From positions 1 through 59,323 of the forward strand of contig CBFIJK010000018.1 in NCBI GenBank assembly GCA_965662745.1: a stretch of 59,323 nucleotides of DNA, written 5' to 3'. The position numbers and the translations under genes are program-made. A model generated the notes under the pieces. It worked only from the letters and a program-made list of their open reading frames with translations. It did not search any database and had not been told where the DNA came from. This document shows positions 44,609-53,606 of this stretch, in pieces; within the stretch, counting starts at the first letter, position 1, and each line of letters begins with the position of its first letter. The stretch is from Anianibacter sp965662745 (GTDB taxonomy: Bacteria > Pseudomonadota > Alphaproteobacteria > Rhodobacterales > Rhodobacteraceae).

Positions 44609-44914
44609 ATGAAACGTTTGATTATTGCAACGACCGCACTCACCTTCGCTCTTCCGGCCTACGCGCAGGTTGAAGACCCATGCGAGCACTTCAATGAAAG
44701 CCGTGACTCCGGTGAGGAAGTGAACTGCGATCTCGAGGACACCGGTATCAGCGCCGAGGCTGCGGGGGAACTCGCAGATATCGAAGAAAACGACCCGGAA
44801 AACCCTGATCCTACGGTGCAGCAGATCCGAGACGACGATCGCGGTATCGTCAATGAAGAGGCCGCAGAGCAGCTGAGAGAGATCGAGGCGGAAGAAGAAG
44901 AAGGCGATATCTAA
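44609..44914 (+). CDS. Small acidic secreted protein
   Basis: A 101-residue protein with a signal peptide (MKRLIIATTALTFALPAYA, cleavage after AYA) and a highly acidic mature part (DEE-rich, ending EEEEGDI). It holds two Cys (DPCEHF, VNCDLE) that could form a disulfide. No family is recognised. AAAGGAG ribosome site, seven bases before the ATG. Preceded by a tandem repeat and a stress-type promoter, and followed by strong terminator hairpins. Confidence 0.75.
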   Translation: MKRLIIATTALTFALPAYAQVEDPCEHFNESRDSGEEVNCDLEDTGISAEAAGELADIEENDPENPDPTVQQIRDDDRGIVNEEAAEQLREIEAEEEEGDI

Positions 44915-44972
44915 TCGCTGCCTCATCCAAGCTATGCCACAGCAAGGTCTGCGATCTTGCCCGGCCTTCGCG

Positions 44973-45008
44973 CCCCTGCCACCAACCCCTTGACGTTGGT
45001 GGCAGGGG
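44973..45008. terminator. Strong 14-bp hairpin after the small acidic protein gene
   Basis: Perfect arms CCCCTGCCACCAAC (44973-44986) and its complement (44995-45008), eight-base loop. No T run follows directly; it may act together with the hairpin at 45018 and in either direction. Confidence 0.6.
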
Positions 45009-45017
45009 TGCCAACAC

Positions 45018-45050
45018 CCGCTCCGCGCTGTCGTAGAGCGGCTTTTTTTT
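45018..45050 (+). terminator. Rho-independent terminator
   Basis: Stem CCGCTC/GAGCGG (45018-45023, 45036-45041), twelve-base loop, then C and eight T (45043-45050). It ends transcription from the plus-strand gene at 44609. Confidence 0.8.
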
Positions 45051-45134
45051 GCACACCTGTCAAAGCGTGAGTAGATTAAGCGTACGCGCGCAGGAGACGT
45101 CGTCCGGCAGAGGACAAAAACGCATTCCTTCGCG

Positions 45135-46067
45135 TCAGGCCTTGAGCACAAGCATCTCCGCGTCGAGATCGCCCTTTTTCCAGCATGTCCAGTAGCCATC
45201 CCACCGCTTGACCAGCGCCTTGCTGCGCTCTGCGACCACTATGCGGGTAAGGTCAAAGGACTGCGTCTCTAGCGCGTCCTTGCGCTTATGCAGAAGTGCG
45301 CGGAATGCGTCGAGACTGGTTGCCGATCCGAAATCCTCGGGCGACTGCATCAGGCGATCGTCCAGCTCGGCCAGATCGTGATGATCGCCCAAAAGATCGG
45401 ACAATTCGCTCATGGCGTTGATATGCGGGTCCATCATCGCTGGATTGATCTCGCCAAGAAGCCGGGCGTGATACCAGTGATACTTCACGCGCTTGCGCCA
45501 TTCATGCAAGGAGTTGGCGGTCGGCTTGGCCCAAGATTCCTCCATGCGTTTTCGGACCCGTTTGTAGGTCTTGCGCAGGCCGCCTTCGACGGCGTCAAAG
45601 CCATCCTTATCGATCTCCCAGTTTGCCGCCCGGCCTTGTGCTTCGATCAGCGTACGGCGCACCGTTTCCATCCGGACCGCTGAGTCAGCCTCTTGCCGGA
45701 TCGCGTTGGCGTCGCGCGTCAGCCGCGCCCGGATCTGAGCAAAACCGCGCCGGTCGATCTGATCGGCGAAATGATCCATCAGCACGTCATATGTCTCGAT
45801 CAGCGCATGGGCGTCGCGGATGTCCGACAGCAGCCGGGCTGCATCGCGGAACGTCTTGTTCTCATCGCTGTAGTCGTCAAAGGCGGGGCGAACCAGCCGG
45901 ACAAGGCCGCGTAGTTTCTTGCAGCGCTTGCGAACCTGGTGAACGGTCTTTTCGAAGGACAGGTCATCGTCGGCGATCTCGTTCAGCGCGCGGTCGATCT
46001 GCTCGTCCGCGATGCGCCGAACGGCAGCCTGAACTTCGTCATCGTCGTTCTTGATCCGGTAGGGCAT
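45135..46067 (-). CDS. CHAD-domain protein
   Basis: A 310-residue helical CHAD protein. Conserved His/basic motifs include FEKTVHQVRKRCKKLRG near the N-terminus, SLHEWRKRVKYHWYHARL in the second half, and LLGDHHDLAELD. CHAD domains bind polyphosphate and are found on polyphosphate granules. It lies alone under a sigma-EcfG-type promoter 35 bases upstream, which fits stress-linked polyphosphate. No CYTH or ppk gene is adjacent. Confidence 0.88.
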   Translation of the reverse strand: MPYRIKNDDDEVQAAVRRIADEQIDRALNEIADDDLSFEKTVHQVRKRCKKLRGLVRLVRPAFDDYSDENKTFRDAARLLSDIRDAHALIETYDVLMDHFADQIDRRGFAQIRARLTRDANAIRQEADSAVRMETVRRTLIEAQGRAANWEIDKDGFDAVEGGLRKTYKRVRKRMEESWAKPTANSLHEWRKRVKYHWYHARLLGEINPAMMDPHINAMSELSDLLGDHHDLAELDDRLMQSPEDFGSATSLDAFRALLHKRKDALETQSFDLTRIVVAERSKALVKRWDGYWTCWKKGDLDAEMLVLKA

Positions 46068-46102
46068 GCAGTCTCGCTCTCTTTTCGGTCATTGCACCGA
46101 CA

Positions 46103-46128
46103 AACGTCGCGGCGCGCGCGACGGTTCC
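46103..46128 (-). promoter_or_regulatory. Sigma-EcfG-type promoter for the CHAD gene
   Basis: On the minus strand GGAAC (46128-46124), 17-base spacer, CGTT (46106-46103), 35 bases before the ATG at 46067. Confidence 0.7.
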
Positions 46129-46213
46129 GCGGCAGCGCCAGCACGCCTGCCAAGGCCGCGAAATCGACCGGCTCTGCGGTCGGCTGCGCTGAAGGCGGCG
46201 TGCGCCGACTACC

Positions 46214-48202
46214 CTACACTCCGAAAGGATAGATATCTGGCAGCCCGTCGCGGCGATGCTGGGTGGTGAGCGGTGTAAGGGCCTCGGTCTCGTCGAACCA
46301 CACCCAGCCGTCGAATTGGCCTGGCAGCGACGTGTCTGCGTAATGGCTCATCAGCTCGGTTTCGGGCCGGTAGATCACGCCGATGAAACGTTCCAGCCGT
46401 TGATCCTCGAGCCGCCGCCGCAGGGCCGGGTCGCCGTGCAGGTCCAGCAGAAAGCGCGGCTTGCCGCTGTCGTGGCACAGCCTCTCATAACTGTCCTCGC
46501 GCGAGGGGCGGACGCGTTTGACCTCCATCTCTCCGCCCCAGTCGCTGGCGGCGGCAACGGTGCCGGTGTGGGTGCCAAAGCCGATCAGCGCGGCCTCGTC
46601 CCCGAAGCGTTCGCGCGCGAGCTGGCCGATATTATGCTCTCCACGGACATTGCCCATCTCGGTCGCGCGTGCATCGCCGATGTGGGAATTATGCGCCCAG
46701 ACAACGGCTTTTGCGTCCGGGCCGCGCGCCTCTAGCACATGCTCCAGCGTCTCGAACATGTGGCTGTCGCGCAGGTTCCAGCTTTCGGCGCCGCCATAGT
46801 ACATCACCTTGTAGTATTGCTCTGCCGACCGGATCAGCCGCGCGTTCTGCGTGGCATCAAGGAAGCTTTCACCATCCTCCTGCGCGTAGTCGAGCCGTCT
46901 TTCCAGAAGCTCGCGCAACTGCGTGACGACCTCGGTCTCGCAGTCGCGGTAGCGCTGGCTCAGGACCGCGCGGCCATAGGTGGCCGGGTCGCTCTGCCAT
47001 GGCGTCAGGCATCCATAGCGCTCGCGCGCCGTCTGCGCGGCCTCGGGGTCGACCTCGTCGAGATAGTCGAGGACCGCAGCGATCGAGCCCTGCATGTTGT
47101 AGATGTCGAGCCCGTAAAACCCCACGCGCCGGGTGGGATCGGTGATCTGCCCGTTGTGCGACCGCAGCCAGTGGCTGAATTCCTCGATGACCGTGTTGCG
47201 CCACATCCAGGTGGGAAAGCGGGAAAAGGCCCGGCCTTCCATCGGGCGCGCCGCCTGATGCGTTACGTAGCGATTGACCGCAGCGGCGTCGGGCCAATCG
47301 GCCTCGACCGCGACCATGTTGAAGCCGTGGTTCTCGATCAGGTGCCGGGTGATGGCGGCCCGGGCGCGGTAGAATTCCGAGGTGCCATGGCTGGCTTCGC
47401 CCAAAAGGACCACGCGGCGGTCGCCGTATCGGTCGAACGCCGCGCCGAAGGCTGGATCGTCGATGTCGGGCAGCGTTTCCGAGGCGTCCGAGATCAGCTG
47501 CGGCAGAGACTTTTCGCGGGCGGGAGCGTGGTTCGTCGCGGCGCGGGTTCCGTTCTCGGCCCAGCCTTCAGAACCGATCAACGGCACGAAGCGCACGGCA
47601 CCCAATTCATCCTCTTCCCATTCGTCCTCTGCGGTGCGCCGAATTCGGGTCAGGACCTGATGCGCCCCGTCGGTCTGCACCGGGATCACCAGCGCCCCGC
47701 CGACCGAAAGTTGCCGCTTGAGGGACTCTGGCGCCGTGGGGGCACCAGCGGCGACCAGTATCGCATCGAAGGGCGCCCTGTCGGCCCATCCTCGCGTTCC
47801 GTCGCCTGTGCGCAGGGTCACGTTGTCATACCCAAGCTTGTCAAAGCGCGCCTGGGCCTTCTTGGTCAGACCTTCATGGCGCTCGATGGCATGGACGCTG
47901 TCGGCGATGCGGCTGAGGATGGCGGCGGCGTAGCCGGACCCCGCCCCGATCTCGAGCACCCGGTTGCCGGGGCGCACCTCGGCGGCCTCGACCATCAAGG
48001 CTACGATGTAAGGTTGAGAAATCGTCTGCCCGTCCCCGATCGGCAGAGGACCGTCCTCGTAGGCGAACTCCTCCATGCCGGGGTCCACGAATACCTCTCG
48101 GGGGACAGCACGGAACGCGTCCAGAACGTGCGTGTCGCGCACGCCTCGACGTTCGATCTGGCGTTCGACCATACGTTCGCGTTGCTCATTCATCCCTGAC
48201 AT
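46214..48202 (-). CDS. Fusion: isoaspartate O-methyltransferase + erythromycin-esterase-like
   Basis: A 662-residue two-domain protein. Residues 1-215: protein-L-isoaspartate methyltransferase (Pcm): QTISQPYIVALM, VLEIGAGSGYAAAIL (SAM site), FDAILVAAGAP. Residues about 235-662: erythromycin-esterase fold: LGEASHGTSEFY (His), EADWPDA, YGLDIYNM, HNSHIGDARA (His) and FGTHTGTVAA. Pcm repairs aged aspartates with SAM; the esterase-like domain may hydrolyse a macrolide-like or other ester and is often found as a stress gene of unknown substrate. Start ATG 48202 has AAGGA eight bases upstream. It follows the DUF892 gene by 12 bases in an operon under a sigma-EcfG promoter. Confidence 0.88.
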   Translation of the reverse strand: MSGMNEQRERMVERQIERRGVRDTHVLDAFRAVPREVFVDPGMEEFAYEDGPLPIGDGQTISQPYIVALMVEAAEVRPGNRVLEIGAGSGYAAAILSRIADSVHAIERHEGLTKKAQARFDKLGYDNVTLRTGDGTRGWADRAPFDAILVAAGAPTAPESLKRQLSVGGALVIPVQTDGAHQVLTRIRRTAEDEWEEDELGAVRFVPLIGSEGWAENGTRAATNHAPAREKSLPQLISDASETLPDIDDPAFGAAFDRYGDRRVVLLGEASHGTSEFYRARAAITRHLIENHGFNMVAVEADWPDAAAVNRYVTHQAARPMEGRAFSRFPTWMWRNTVIEEFSHWLRSHNGQITDPTRRVGFYGLDIYNMQGSIAAVLDYLDEVDPEAAQTARERYGCLTPWQSDPATYGRAVLSQRYRDCETEVVTQLRELLERRLDYAQEDGESFLDATQNARLIRSAEQYYKVMYYGGAESWNLRDSHMFETLEHVLEARGPDAKAVVWAHNSHIGDARATEMGNVRGEHNIGQLARERFGDEAALIGFGTHTGTVAAASDWGGEMEVKRVRPSREDSYERLCHDSGKPRFLLDLHGDPALRRRLEDQRLERFIGVIYRPETELMSHYADTSLPGQFDGWVWFDETEALTPLTTQHRRDGLPDIYPFGV

Positions 48203-48214
48203 GACTCGTGTCCT

Positions 48215-48703
48215 TCACGCCGCGGCTGGGTTGACGACCGTCTCTGCCAGACCCGAAAGTGTCTCGTCGGCGGCCTTTTCCTCGTCGAGGATCGCAGACA
48301 AGGTGTCCCCATCCGGATCAAGCCCAAGCCGCATGGCCCATGTTTTCAGGGTGCCAAACACCGCGATCTCAGAGTGCAGGATCCGTTGAACCGAGGCGAC
48401 GAGCGCCGCGTCACGGCAAGCAGAATCGTTGATCGTGCCGATCCAACTGGTTGCCTCGGCAATGAGCGTCTGCATCGACTGGTCGCGGTGCCTGCGGGTC
48501 TCGACACCGTGGCCGTGCAAGAGGGCATCCAGCCTTTGGTGTTGCGAGCGTGTGACTTCCAGATGTCGTGCGACGGCCGTGTTCAGATCGGTCGCGGTGG
48601 TTGCGTCGACCAGCTGCGGCAGAGCTTCGGAAAGCTGCGCTTCGACCGAGATCGCTTCCTGAAGTTCCGAAAGGTACAGGTCACGGAGCGTTTCGATATT
48701 CAT
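48215..48703 (-). CDS. DUF892 (YciE-like) ferritin-like protein
   Basis: A 162-residue ferritin-like helical bundle of the DUF892/YciE family. Conserved carboxylate/His positions are seen in RDLYLSELQEA and VARHLEVTRSQHQRLD, LHSEIAVFGTLKTWA and ILDEEKAADETL. YciE-type proteins are stress-induced; di-iron binding is expected. It is the second gene of the DUF3309-DUF892-Pcm operon, 72 bases after the first, with a small hairpin (48748-48770) between. Confidence 0.85.
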   Translation of the reverse strand: MNIETLRDLYLSELQEAISVEAQLSEALPQLVDATTATDLNTAVARHLEVTRSQHQRLDALLHGHGVETRRHRDQSMQTLIAEATSWIGTINDSACRDAALVASVQRILHSEIAVFGTLKTWAMRLGLDPDGDTLSAILDEEKAADETLSGLAETVVNPAAA

Positions 48704-48774
48704 GGTCTCTCTCGCCTTTGGAAATTACGGGGCGGTCACGATGTGCGGGTGCCCGCCATGCGGGGGCACCGGCG

Positions 48775-49005
48775 CTACTGAACCACGACCGGCGGCGCTG
48801 CGGCCCACGGCAGGACGATCACGAGAAGTCCAAGCCAGAAGAGCAGAACGATCAGGATCGCCGCGCCGGCAGCCGCCCCCGAGGGTGCATAGCGCCAGCG
48901 TTCGTGACGATAGAGTCCGCGATCTCGTGTGTAGGGCCATGTGGGCCAAGCGAACACGGCTGTGAACAGCAGGATCACCAGTAGCCAGAACCAGAACACT
49001 TCCAT
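48775..49005 (-). CDS. DUF3309-like small membrane protein
   Basis: A protein of about 76 residues with two hydrophobic helices and the segment WPTWPYTRDRG...WRYAPSGAA between them, resembling DUF3309 (usual form WPYSRSWGYGPSGG). First gene of the stress operon. ATG 49005 follows GGAGGAG closely; a second ATG at 49017 is in frame but has no ribosome site. Function unknown. Confidence 0.65.
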   Translation of the reverse strand: MEVFWFWLLVILLFTAVFAWPTWPYTRDRGLYRHERWRYAPSGAAAGAAILIVLLFWLGLLVIVLPWAAAPPVVVQ

Positions 49006-49080
49006 TTTCTCCTCCATTTTGCAGAGGCGGAAGCGGGCACGATGCGGGGCTTCCGCCGGTCTTCACAGTCTCAGGAGGAA

Positions 49081-49105
49081 AACGGTACCGGCACCGCGAG
49101 GTTCC
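49081..49105 (-). promoter_or_regulatory. Sigma-EcfG-type promoter for the DUF3309-DUF892-Pcm operon
   Basis: On the minus strand GGAAC (49105-49101), 16-base spacer, CGTT (49084-49081), 75 bases before ATG 49005. The strand to the right (49106-49192) holds nothing else. Confidence 0.72.
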
Positions 49106-49192
49106 TTTTGAACGCCAAAAATGATGGCGAGTAGATCGACGACGGACGCGGGTCTTTGGCCCGCTGACGGACGGCAGATGGAAACGCGCACA

Positions 49193-52100
49193 TCAGGACG
49201 ACCGGCGCACATCGAGGTCCATCAGGTCGGCGATACGCTCGTGCAGGCTGATCAGAGCGGGCATCACAAGCAGCACGAAAATCGCGCCCACAAGGATGCC
49301 GAACCCCAACGAAACCGCGGTCGGGATAAGGAATTGCGCCTGGAGGCTTTGCTCCAGGACCAGCGGCGTAATGCCAAGCGCGGTTGTCAGGGTGGTCAGG
49401 AAGATCGGGCGGGTGCGGCTGACCACGGCATCGGCAATGGCATCCGCCCGGCTCTTGTCGGGATCGTCGCGGCGCCGCGTCTCGTATTCGTTCAGGATCA
49501 GCACGGACGTGTTGATGAGGATGCCCGAAAGGCCGATGATCCCGAACATCGACAGAAGCGTCAGGTTCAGCCCCAGAAGAGCATGTCCGCCCAGTGCGCC
49601 GATCAGTCCGAAGGGGATCGTGGCCAGCATCAGGATCGGCTTGGTGAAGGACTGGAACGCAAGCGCCAGGATCGCGAACATCCAGAACAGCGCCAACGCA
49701 AAGTTCTGGCCAAGCGCCGCGCCAAAGCGCCGTTGCTCTTCCTGTTCGCCGCCCACGCCGATCCGCACGCTGGGAACCTCGGTCTCAAGGTCCGGCAGAA
49801 CGTTCTGCATGATATGGGTCGTCTCGGCGCCGCCAGAGGTGACGGCAACGTCGACATCCGCTTCCAGTGTGGTGATCTCGCGCCCGTCGATCCGCGTCAG
49901 GGTCGTGGGTGCGGGGGCAAGGGTCAGGTCAGCCAGAACCGACAGAGGCACCCTGTCCTCGCCCACCGGAATCCGCAGATCAGCGATGTCGGCCAGCATC
50001 TCGCGCTGGTCATCCGGCAAGCGGACGCGCACCTCGACTTCTTCGCGGTCACGGACGAATTCCGTGGCGACCGCACCGAAGATCGCAGCGCGCACTTCCG
50101 ACGCGATGGTTGACAGCGGCACGCCCAGGGACTCTGCCACGGCCGAGGGCCGGATCTGCACCTCTTGCGCTGCGGTGACCGCGCTCGACCGGATGGCGAA
50201 GACGCCGTCGCGTTCCGACAGGGCCGACCGCACGCGGTCGACGGCGGCGGCGCGGGCCTCTTCGCCCGCCGCCGAAATCTGCAAAGAGATCGGCGCGCCC
50301 ACCCCCACCAGCGACGCCGAGAATGTCAGCTCGCGCGCGCCGGGGATCGCACCGACTTCCTCGCGCCACAGGCGTTCCATATCGGCGGCGGGGAAGGTCC
50401 GGGTTTCGGCGTCCTCGATCCGCAGGTCGATGGTGGCCCGATTGGGTTGCCCGCTGTTGCCGCTGCCGCCCGGATCGCCGCCCCCTGCTGAAAAGCCGAC
50501 GGATATGGCCTTGGCCTGCAGGACGTTGCCCGCCTCGAGACCCTGTTCCTCGGCCAGACGGTCCGCCGCACGATCAGCGGCGTCCGCAATCTGCTGGGCG
50601 ATGGCAAGGGTGCGGTCCTCGCTGGTGCCTGCCGGCAATTCGACGGTCGAGCCGATGAAATTCCCCTCGATCTCGGGAAAGAAGACAAAGCGGATCGTTC
50701 CGCTGGTCATCAGCGCGGTCGAGGCGGCAAGCGCCCCGCACAGGGCAAGAATCATGAACAGCGGTTGCAGGGCGGCGAAGCGCGCGACGCTGCGAACAGT
50801 CCCCTTGCTGAAGCGGTCGAGCGCGCCGCCCACGCGGTTGCGCGCCCAGTCCGTCACGCGGCGCGGCGACCAACGCCGCGGCGCGCCGACCGAAAGATGC
50901 GCAAGATGCTGGGGCAGGACAAAGAAGCTTTCCACCAGCGATAGCGCCAGCACCATGATGACCACCGCGGCGACCGGCCCGATGAACGACCCCGACGTGC
51001 CCGGCAGGAACAAGAGCGGCACGAAGGCCGTGATGCTTGTCAGCACGGCAAAGAGCACCGGTCGTGCCATGCGCGCCGCGCCGTCCTGCGCGGCCTTCAT
51101 CCCGTCCGTGCCCTCTGTTCGCTCGTCATACACCGCCTCGCCCACGACGATCGCGTCGTCGACCACGATGCCGAGGGCCAGGATGAAGCCAAACAGCGAG
51201 AGCTGGTTGATTGATATGCCAAAGGCGAGCATCAGGCCGAAAGCCCCGATGAAGCTGACCGCAATGCCCACCGACACCCAGAACGCGATCCTCAGGTCGA
51301 GAAACAGCGTCAGCAACAGAAGGATCAGCCCTGCCCCGATGGCGGCGTTCTTGGCCAGAAGATTGATGCGCCCTCGCAGACTGTCGGCCTCGTTGCGCCA
51401 CTCGGTCAGCGTGACCGTGTCGGGCAGCGTTGCGGCGAAATCGGTCTGCAGGATGTTGCGCGTTGTCTCGACCACGTCGAGGACTTGTTCGTTCCCGGTG
51501 CGATTGACCGAGATGAAGACCGCCGTCTGCCCGTCCAGCCGGGCCGTGACCGGGTCTTCGGACAGGGCATCCTCAATCTGGGCGATGTCGCCCAATCGGA
51601 CGGTCGCGCCGCTTTCGCCTGTGCGGACCGGAATGTCGGCAAGCGCGGCGCCCTGCACCTCTTCCCCCAGCGCACGCACCTGCAGACGCGCCGTGTCAGA
51701 GCGCAGCACGCCCCCCGAAACGTCGAGGTTTTCGGCGGCGATGAGGTCGGCGATCTCGTTCAACCCAAGCCCGTAGGCCCGAAGCATGCGGCGGTCGATC
51801 TCGACGCTTATCTCGTCGCCGGGAACGCCCGTCACGTCCACAGAGGAAATCCCGTCCTGCGCTTGAAGCCGCTCTTGTGCCGTGCGGGCAATGTCGCGCA
51901 GCGCCGCAGGCGCAATGTCGCCGGACAGAAGGTACTGGATCGCAAGTTCCTGCGGGTCCACCTCGATCACCGTGGGCTCTTCGGCGTCTTGGGGAAAGAC
52001 GGTGATCCCGGCGACCGCCGTCTCGACGTCGTCGCGCACGCTGCCGATATCGGCACCGCGCAGGATATCGACCGTAATGGTGCCCACACTCTGGCGGGCG

Positions 52101-52351
52101 ATCCCGGTGATCTGCCGCACGCCTTCGAGGGCGCGTATCTCGTTCTCGATCGGCTCGATCACGCCATCGGCCACCTCCTGCGGCGAGGCGCCCGGAAAAT
52201 TCACGGTGATCGAAACCGCGCCGGTCGAGATTTCGGGAAAGTTCTTGATCGTCAGGTTCGACAGCCCGAATACCCCCGCGATGATCGCAGCGATCATGAG
52301 CAGGTTGGGCAGCACCCGGTTGGCGAGGGCGGCATGGATCGCTGGGATCAT
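49193..52351 (-). CDS. RND efflux transporter (AcrB/MexF-type)
   Basis: A 1052-residue inner-membrane proton antiporter with the RND layout: helix 1, large periplasmic loop, helices 2-6, second loop, helices 8-12. Helix 4 has the proton-relay aspartates in GIVVDDAIVVGEAV; the first loop starts with FPEISTGAVSITVNFPGASP. The ATG at 52351 is chosen for GGGGAAG upstream; it lies five bases from the stop of the membrane-fusion gene. No TolC gene is adjacent. Substrate is unknown, the group handles drugs and solvents. Confidence 0.93.
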   Translation of the reverse strand: MIPAIHAALANRVLPNLLMIAAIIAGVFGLSNLTIKNFPEISTGAVSITVNFPGASPQEVADGVIEPIENEIRALEGVRQITGIARQSVGTITVDILRGADIGSVRDDVETAVAGITVFPQDAEEPTVIEVDPQELAIQYLLSGDIAPAALRDIARTAQERLQAQDGISSVDVTGVPGDEISVEIDRRMLRAYGLGLNEIADLIAAENLDVSGGVLRSDTARLQVRALGEEVQGAALADIPVRTGESGATVRLGDIAQIEDALSEDPVTARLDGQTAVFISVNRTGNEQVLDVVETTRNILQTDFAATLPDTVTLTEWRNEADSLRGRINLLAKNAAIGAGLILLLLTLFLDLRIAFWVSVGIAVSFIGAFGLMLAFGISINQLSLFGFILALGIVVDDAIVVGEAVYDERTEGTDGMKAAQDGAARMARPVLFAVLTSITAFVPLLFLPGTSGSFIGPVAAVVIMVLALSLVESFFVLPQHLAHLSVGAPRRWSPRRVTDWARNRVGGALDRFSKGTVRSVARFAALQPLFMILALCGALAASTALMTSGTIRFVFFPEIEGNFIGSTVELPAGTSEDRTLAIAQQIADAADRAADRLAEEQGLEAGNVLQAKAISVGFSAGGGDPGGSGNSGQPNRATIDLRIEDAETRTFPAADMERLWREEVGAIPGARELTFSASLVGVGAPISLQISAAGEEARAAAVDRVRSALSERDGVFAIRSSAVTAAQEVQIRPSAVAESLGVPLSTIASEVRAAIFGAVATEFVRDREEVEVRVRLPDDQREMLADIADLRIPVGEDRVPLSVLADLTLAPAPTTLTRIDGREITTLEADVDVAVTSGGAETTHIMQNVLPDLETEVPSVRIGVGGEQEEQRRFGAALGQNFALALFWMFAILALAFQSFTKPILMLATIPFGLIGALGGHALLGLNLTLLSMFGIIGLSGILINTSVLILNEYETRRRDDPDKSRADAIADAVVSRTRPIFLTTLTTALGITPLVLEQSLQAQFLIPTAVSLGFGILVGAIFVLLVMPALISLHERIADLMDLDVRRSS

Positions 52352-52355
52352 CGGC

Positions 52356-53489
52356 TCAGTCTTCCCCGCCTTGTGTCTGCACACGGACCGCGACGCCTTC
52401 GGCGAGGGTCTGAAGCGGCGTCAACAGAAGTCGGCTGTCAGATGACAGCACGTCCGAGCGAACGACCAGACGGGTTCCGGTGCGCCGTTCGATGGTGAAC
52501 GGCACTGGCACAAGGGTGTCGTCGTCGCGGACCACCCATAGCTCTTGGCCAGGCAACAAGGCGTCGTTCGAGATCGCGAACAGGGTGCCGGACGGCTCTG
52601 GCAGGGGAATCTCGACATCGACCAACTGGTTCAGCACCAGCGGCGTCTCGCCGGTGAACGGGTCATCGACCCGCGCCTTCAGCGACACCAGGCGGGTGCG
52701 GTCTTCCAGCGCAGGCGAGACCGCGAAGATCTCTGCCGTCCGGGTTGCCTCGTCGCGCGGCACGCTCAGCATCGCTTTGGTCCCCAAAAGGCTTTCCGCC
52801 GTGCCGAAGCGCCGGAAATCGGCCTCGGTGATCGCGGTTGTCAGTTCGGCGCGGTCGGCGCGCACCACACGGCCCAACACCTGGCCCGGCTGGACCACCG
52901 TGCCGGGCGAGACGTCGACTGCCACCACCACCGCGTCGAACGGCACCGAGATTTCGGTGTCGGCCATGCGCTCTTCCGCGACCTGCAGCGATGCCTCTGC
53001 CGAGGCGATTTCGGCCTCGGCGCCCGCGACGGCGGCCTCAAGCTGTTCGAGGGTGGTTTGCGCGGCAAAGTCGTCCTCTGCCAGCTGCTGCTGCCGGTCG
53101 AGATCGTTCTGCGCCTCCATGCGTGAGACCTTTGCGCTGGACAGGGCGCTTTCGGCACGCATGCGCTCGGCCTCGAACCTGGCCTTGTCCAGCATGACGA
53201 CGGGCTGCCGTGCGGGCACGCGCTGTCCCAGCTCGAAGGCCCCGTGGACCTGCGCGACCCTGCCAGAGACTTCCGCGGTGACGGCAAGGGGGTCGGCTGC
53301 GCGCACGAAACCGGTCGTCACGAGCGCAGGCCGCTGGTCCAGCGGTTCGGGCCGACTGATCGCGACAACCGGCGGCGGGGGCGGTCCGGACGACTCCGTC
53401 TCGCCCTGTCCCGCGTAGTAAGACAAGGCGATGCCGCCTCCGAGGGCCGCAAGGCCGACAAGGCCCAGTAGGATCGATTTAACCTTCAC
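52356..53489 (-). CDS. RND periplasmic adaptor (membrane fusion protein, HlyD/AcrA-type)
   Basis: A 377-residue periplasmic adaptor. N-terminal membrane anchor (SILLGLVGLAALGGGIALSYY), then a lipoyl/coiled-coil hairpin (about residues 60-190, with RMEAQNDLDRQQQLAEDDFA), beta-barrel and membrane-proximal domains. GTG is the start (53489), with AAGGAG five bases upstream. It pairs with the pump encoded immediately downstream. It follows the DUF2795 gene by 117 bases, with no promoter recognised between. Confidence 0.9.
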   Translation of the reverse strand: MKVKSILLGLVGLAALGGGIALSYYAGQGETESSGPPPPPVVAISRPEPLDQRPALVTTGFVRAADPLAVTAEVSGRVAQVHGAFELGQRVPARQPVVMLDKARFEAERMRAESALSSAKVSRMEAQNDLDRQQQLAEDDFAAQTTLEQLEAAVAGAEAEIASAEASLQVAEERMADTEISVPFDAVVVAVDVSPGTVVQPGQVLGRVVRADRAELTTAITEADFRRFGTAESLLGTKAMLSVPRDEATRTAEIFAVSPALEDRTRLVSLKARVDDPFTGETPLVLNQLVDVEIPLPEPSGTLFAISNDALLPGQELWVVRDDDTLVPVPFTIERRTGTRLVVRSDVLSSDSRLLLTPLQTLAEGVAVRVQTQGGED

Positions 53490-53606
53490 GAAGGCTCCTT
53501 GAATTGAACTGGGGGAAGCGTTGCGGGCCGATGCAAGGCCAACCCGCGCTTTGCGGCGCGGACCTGCTTTCGGGGCCGTCCCTTCGGCCGCTCGGGGCGA
53601 TGGTCC

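Noticed and set aside
49296..51776. Open frame of 826 residues opposite the RND pump
   Set aside because: Antisense shadow with Ser/Arg-rich composition; the pump on the minus strand has all family motifs.
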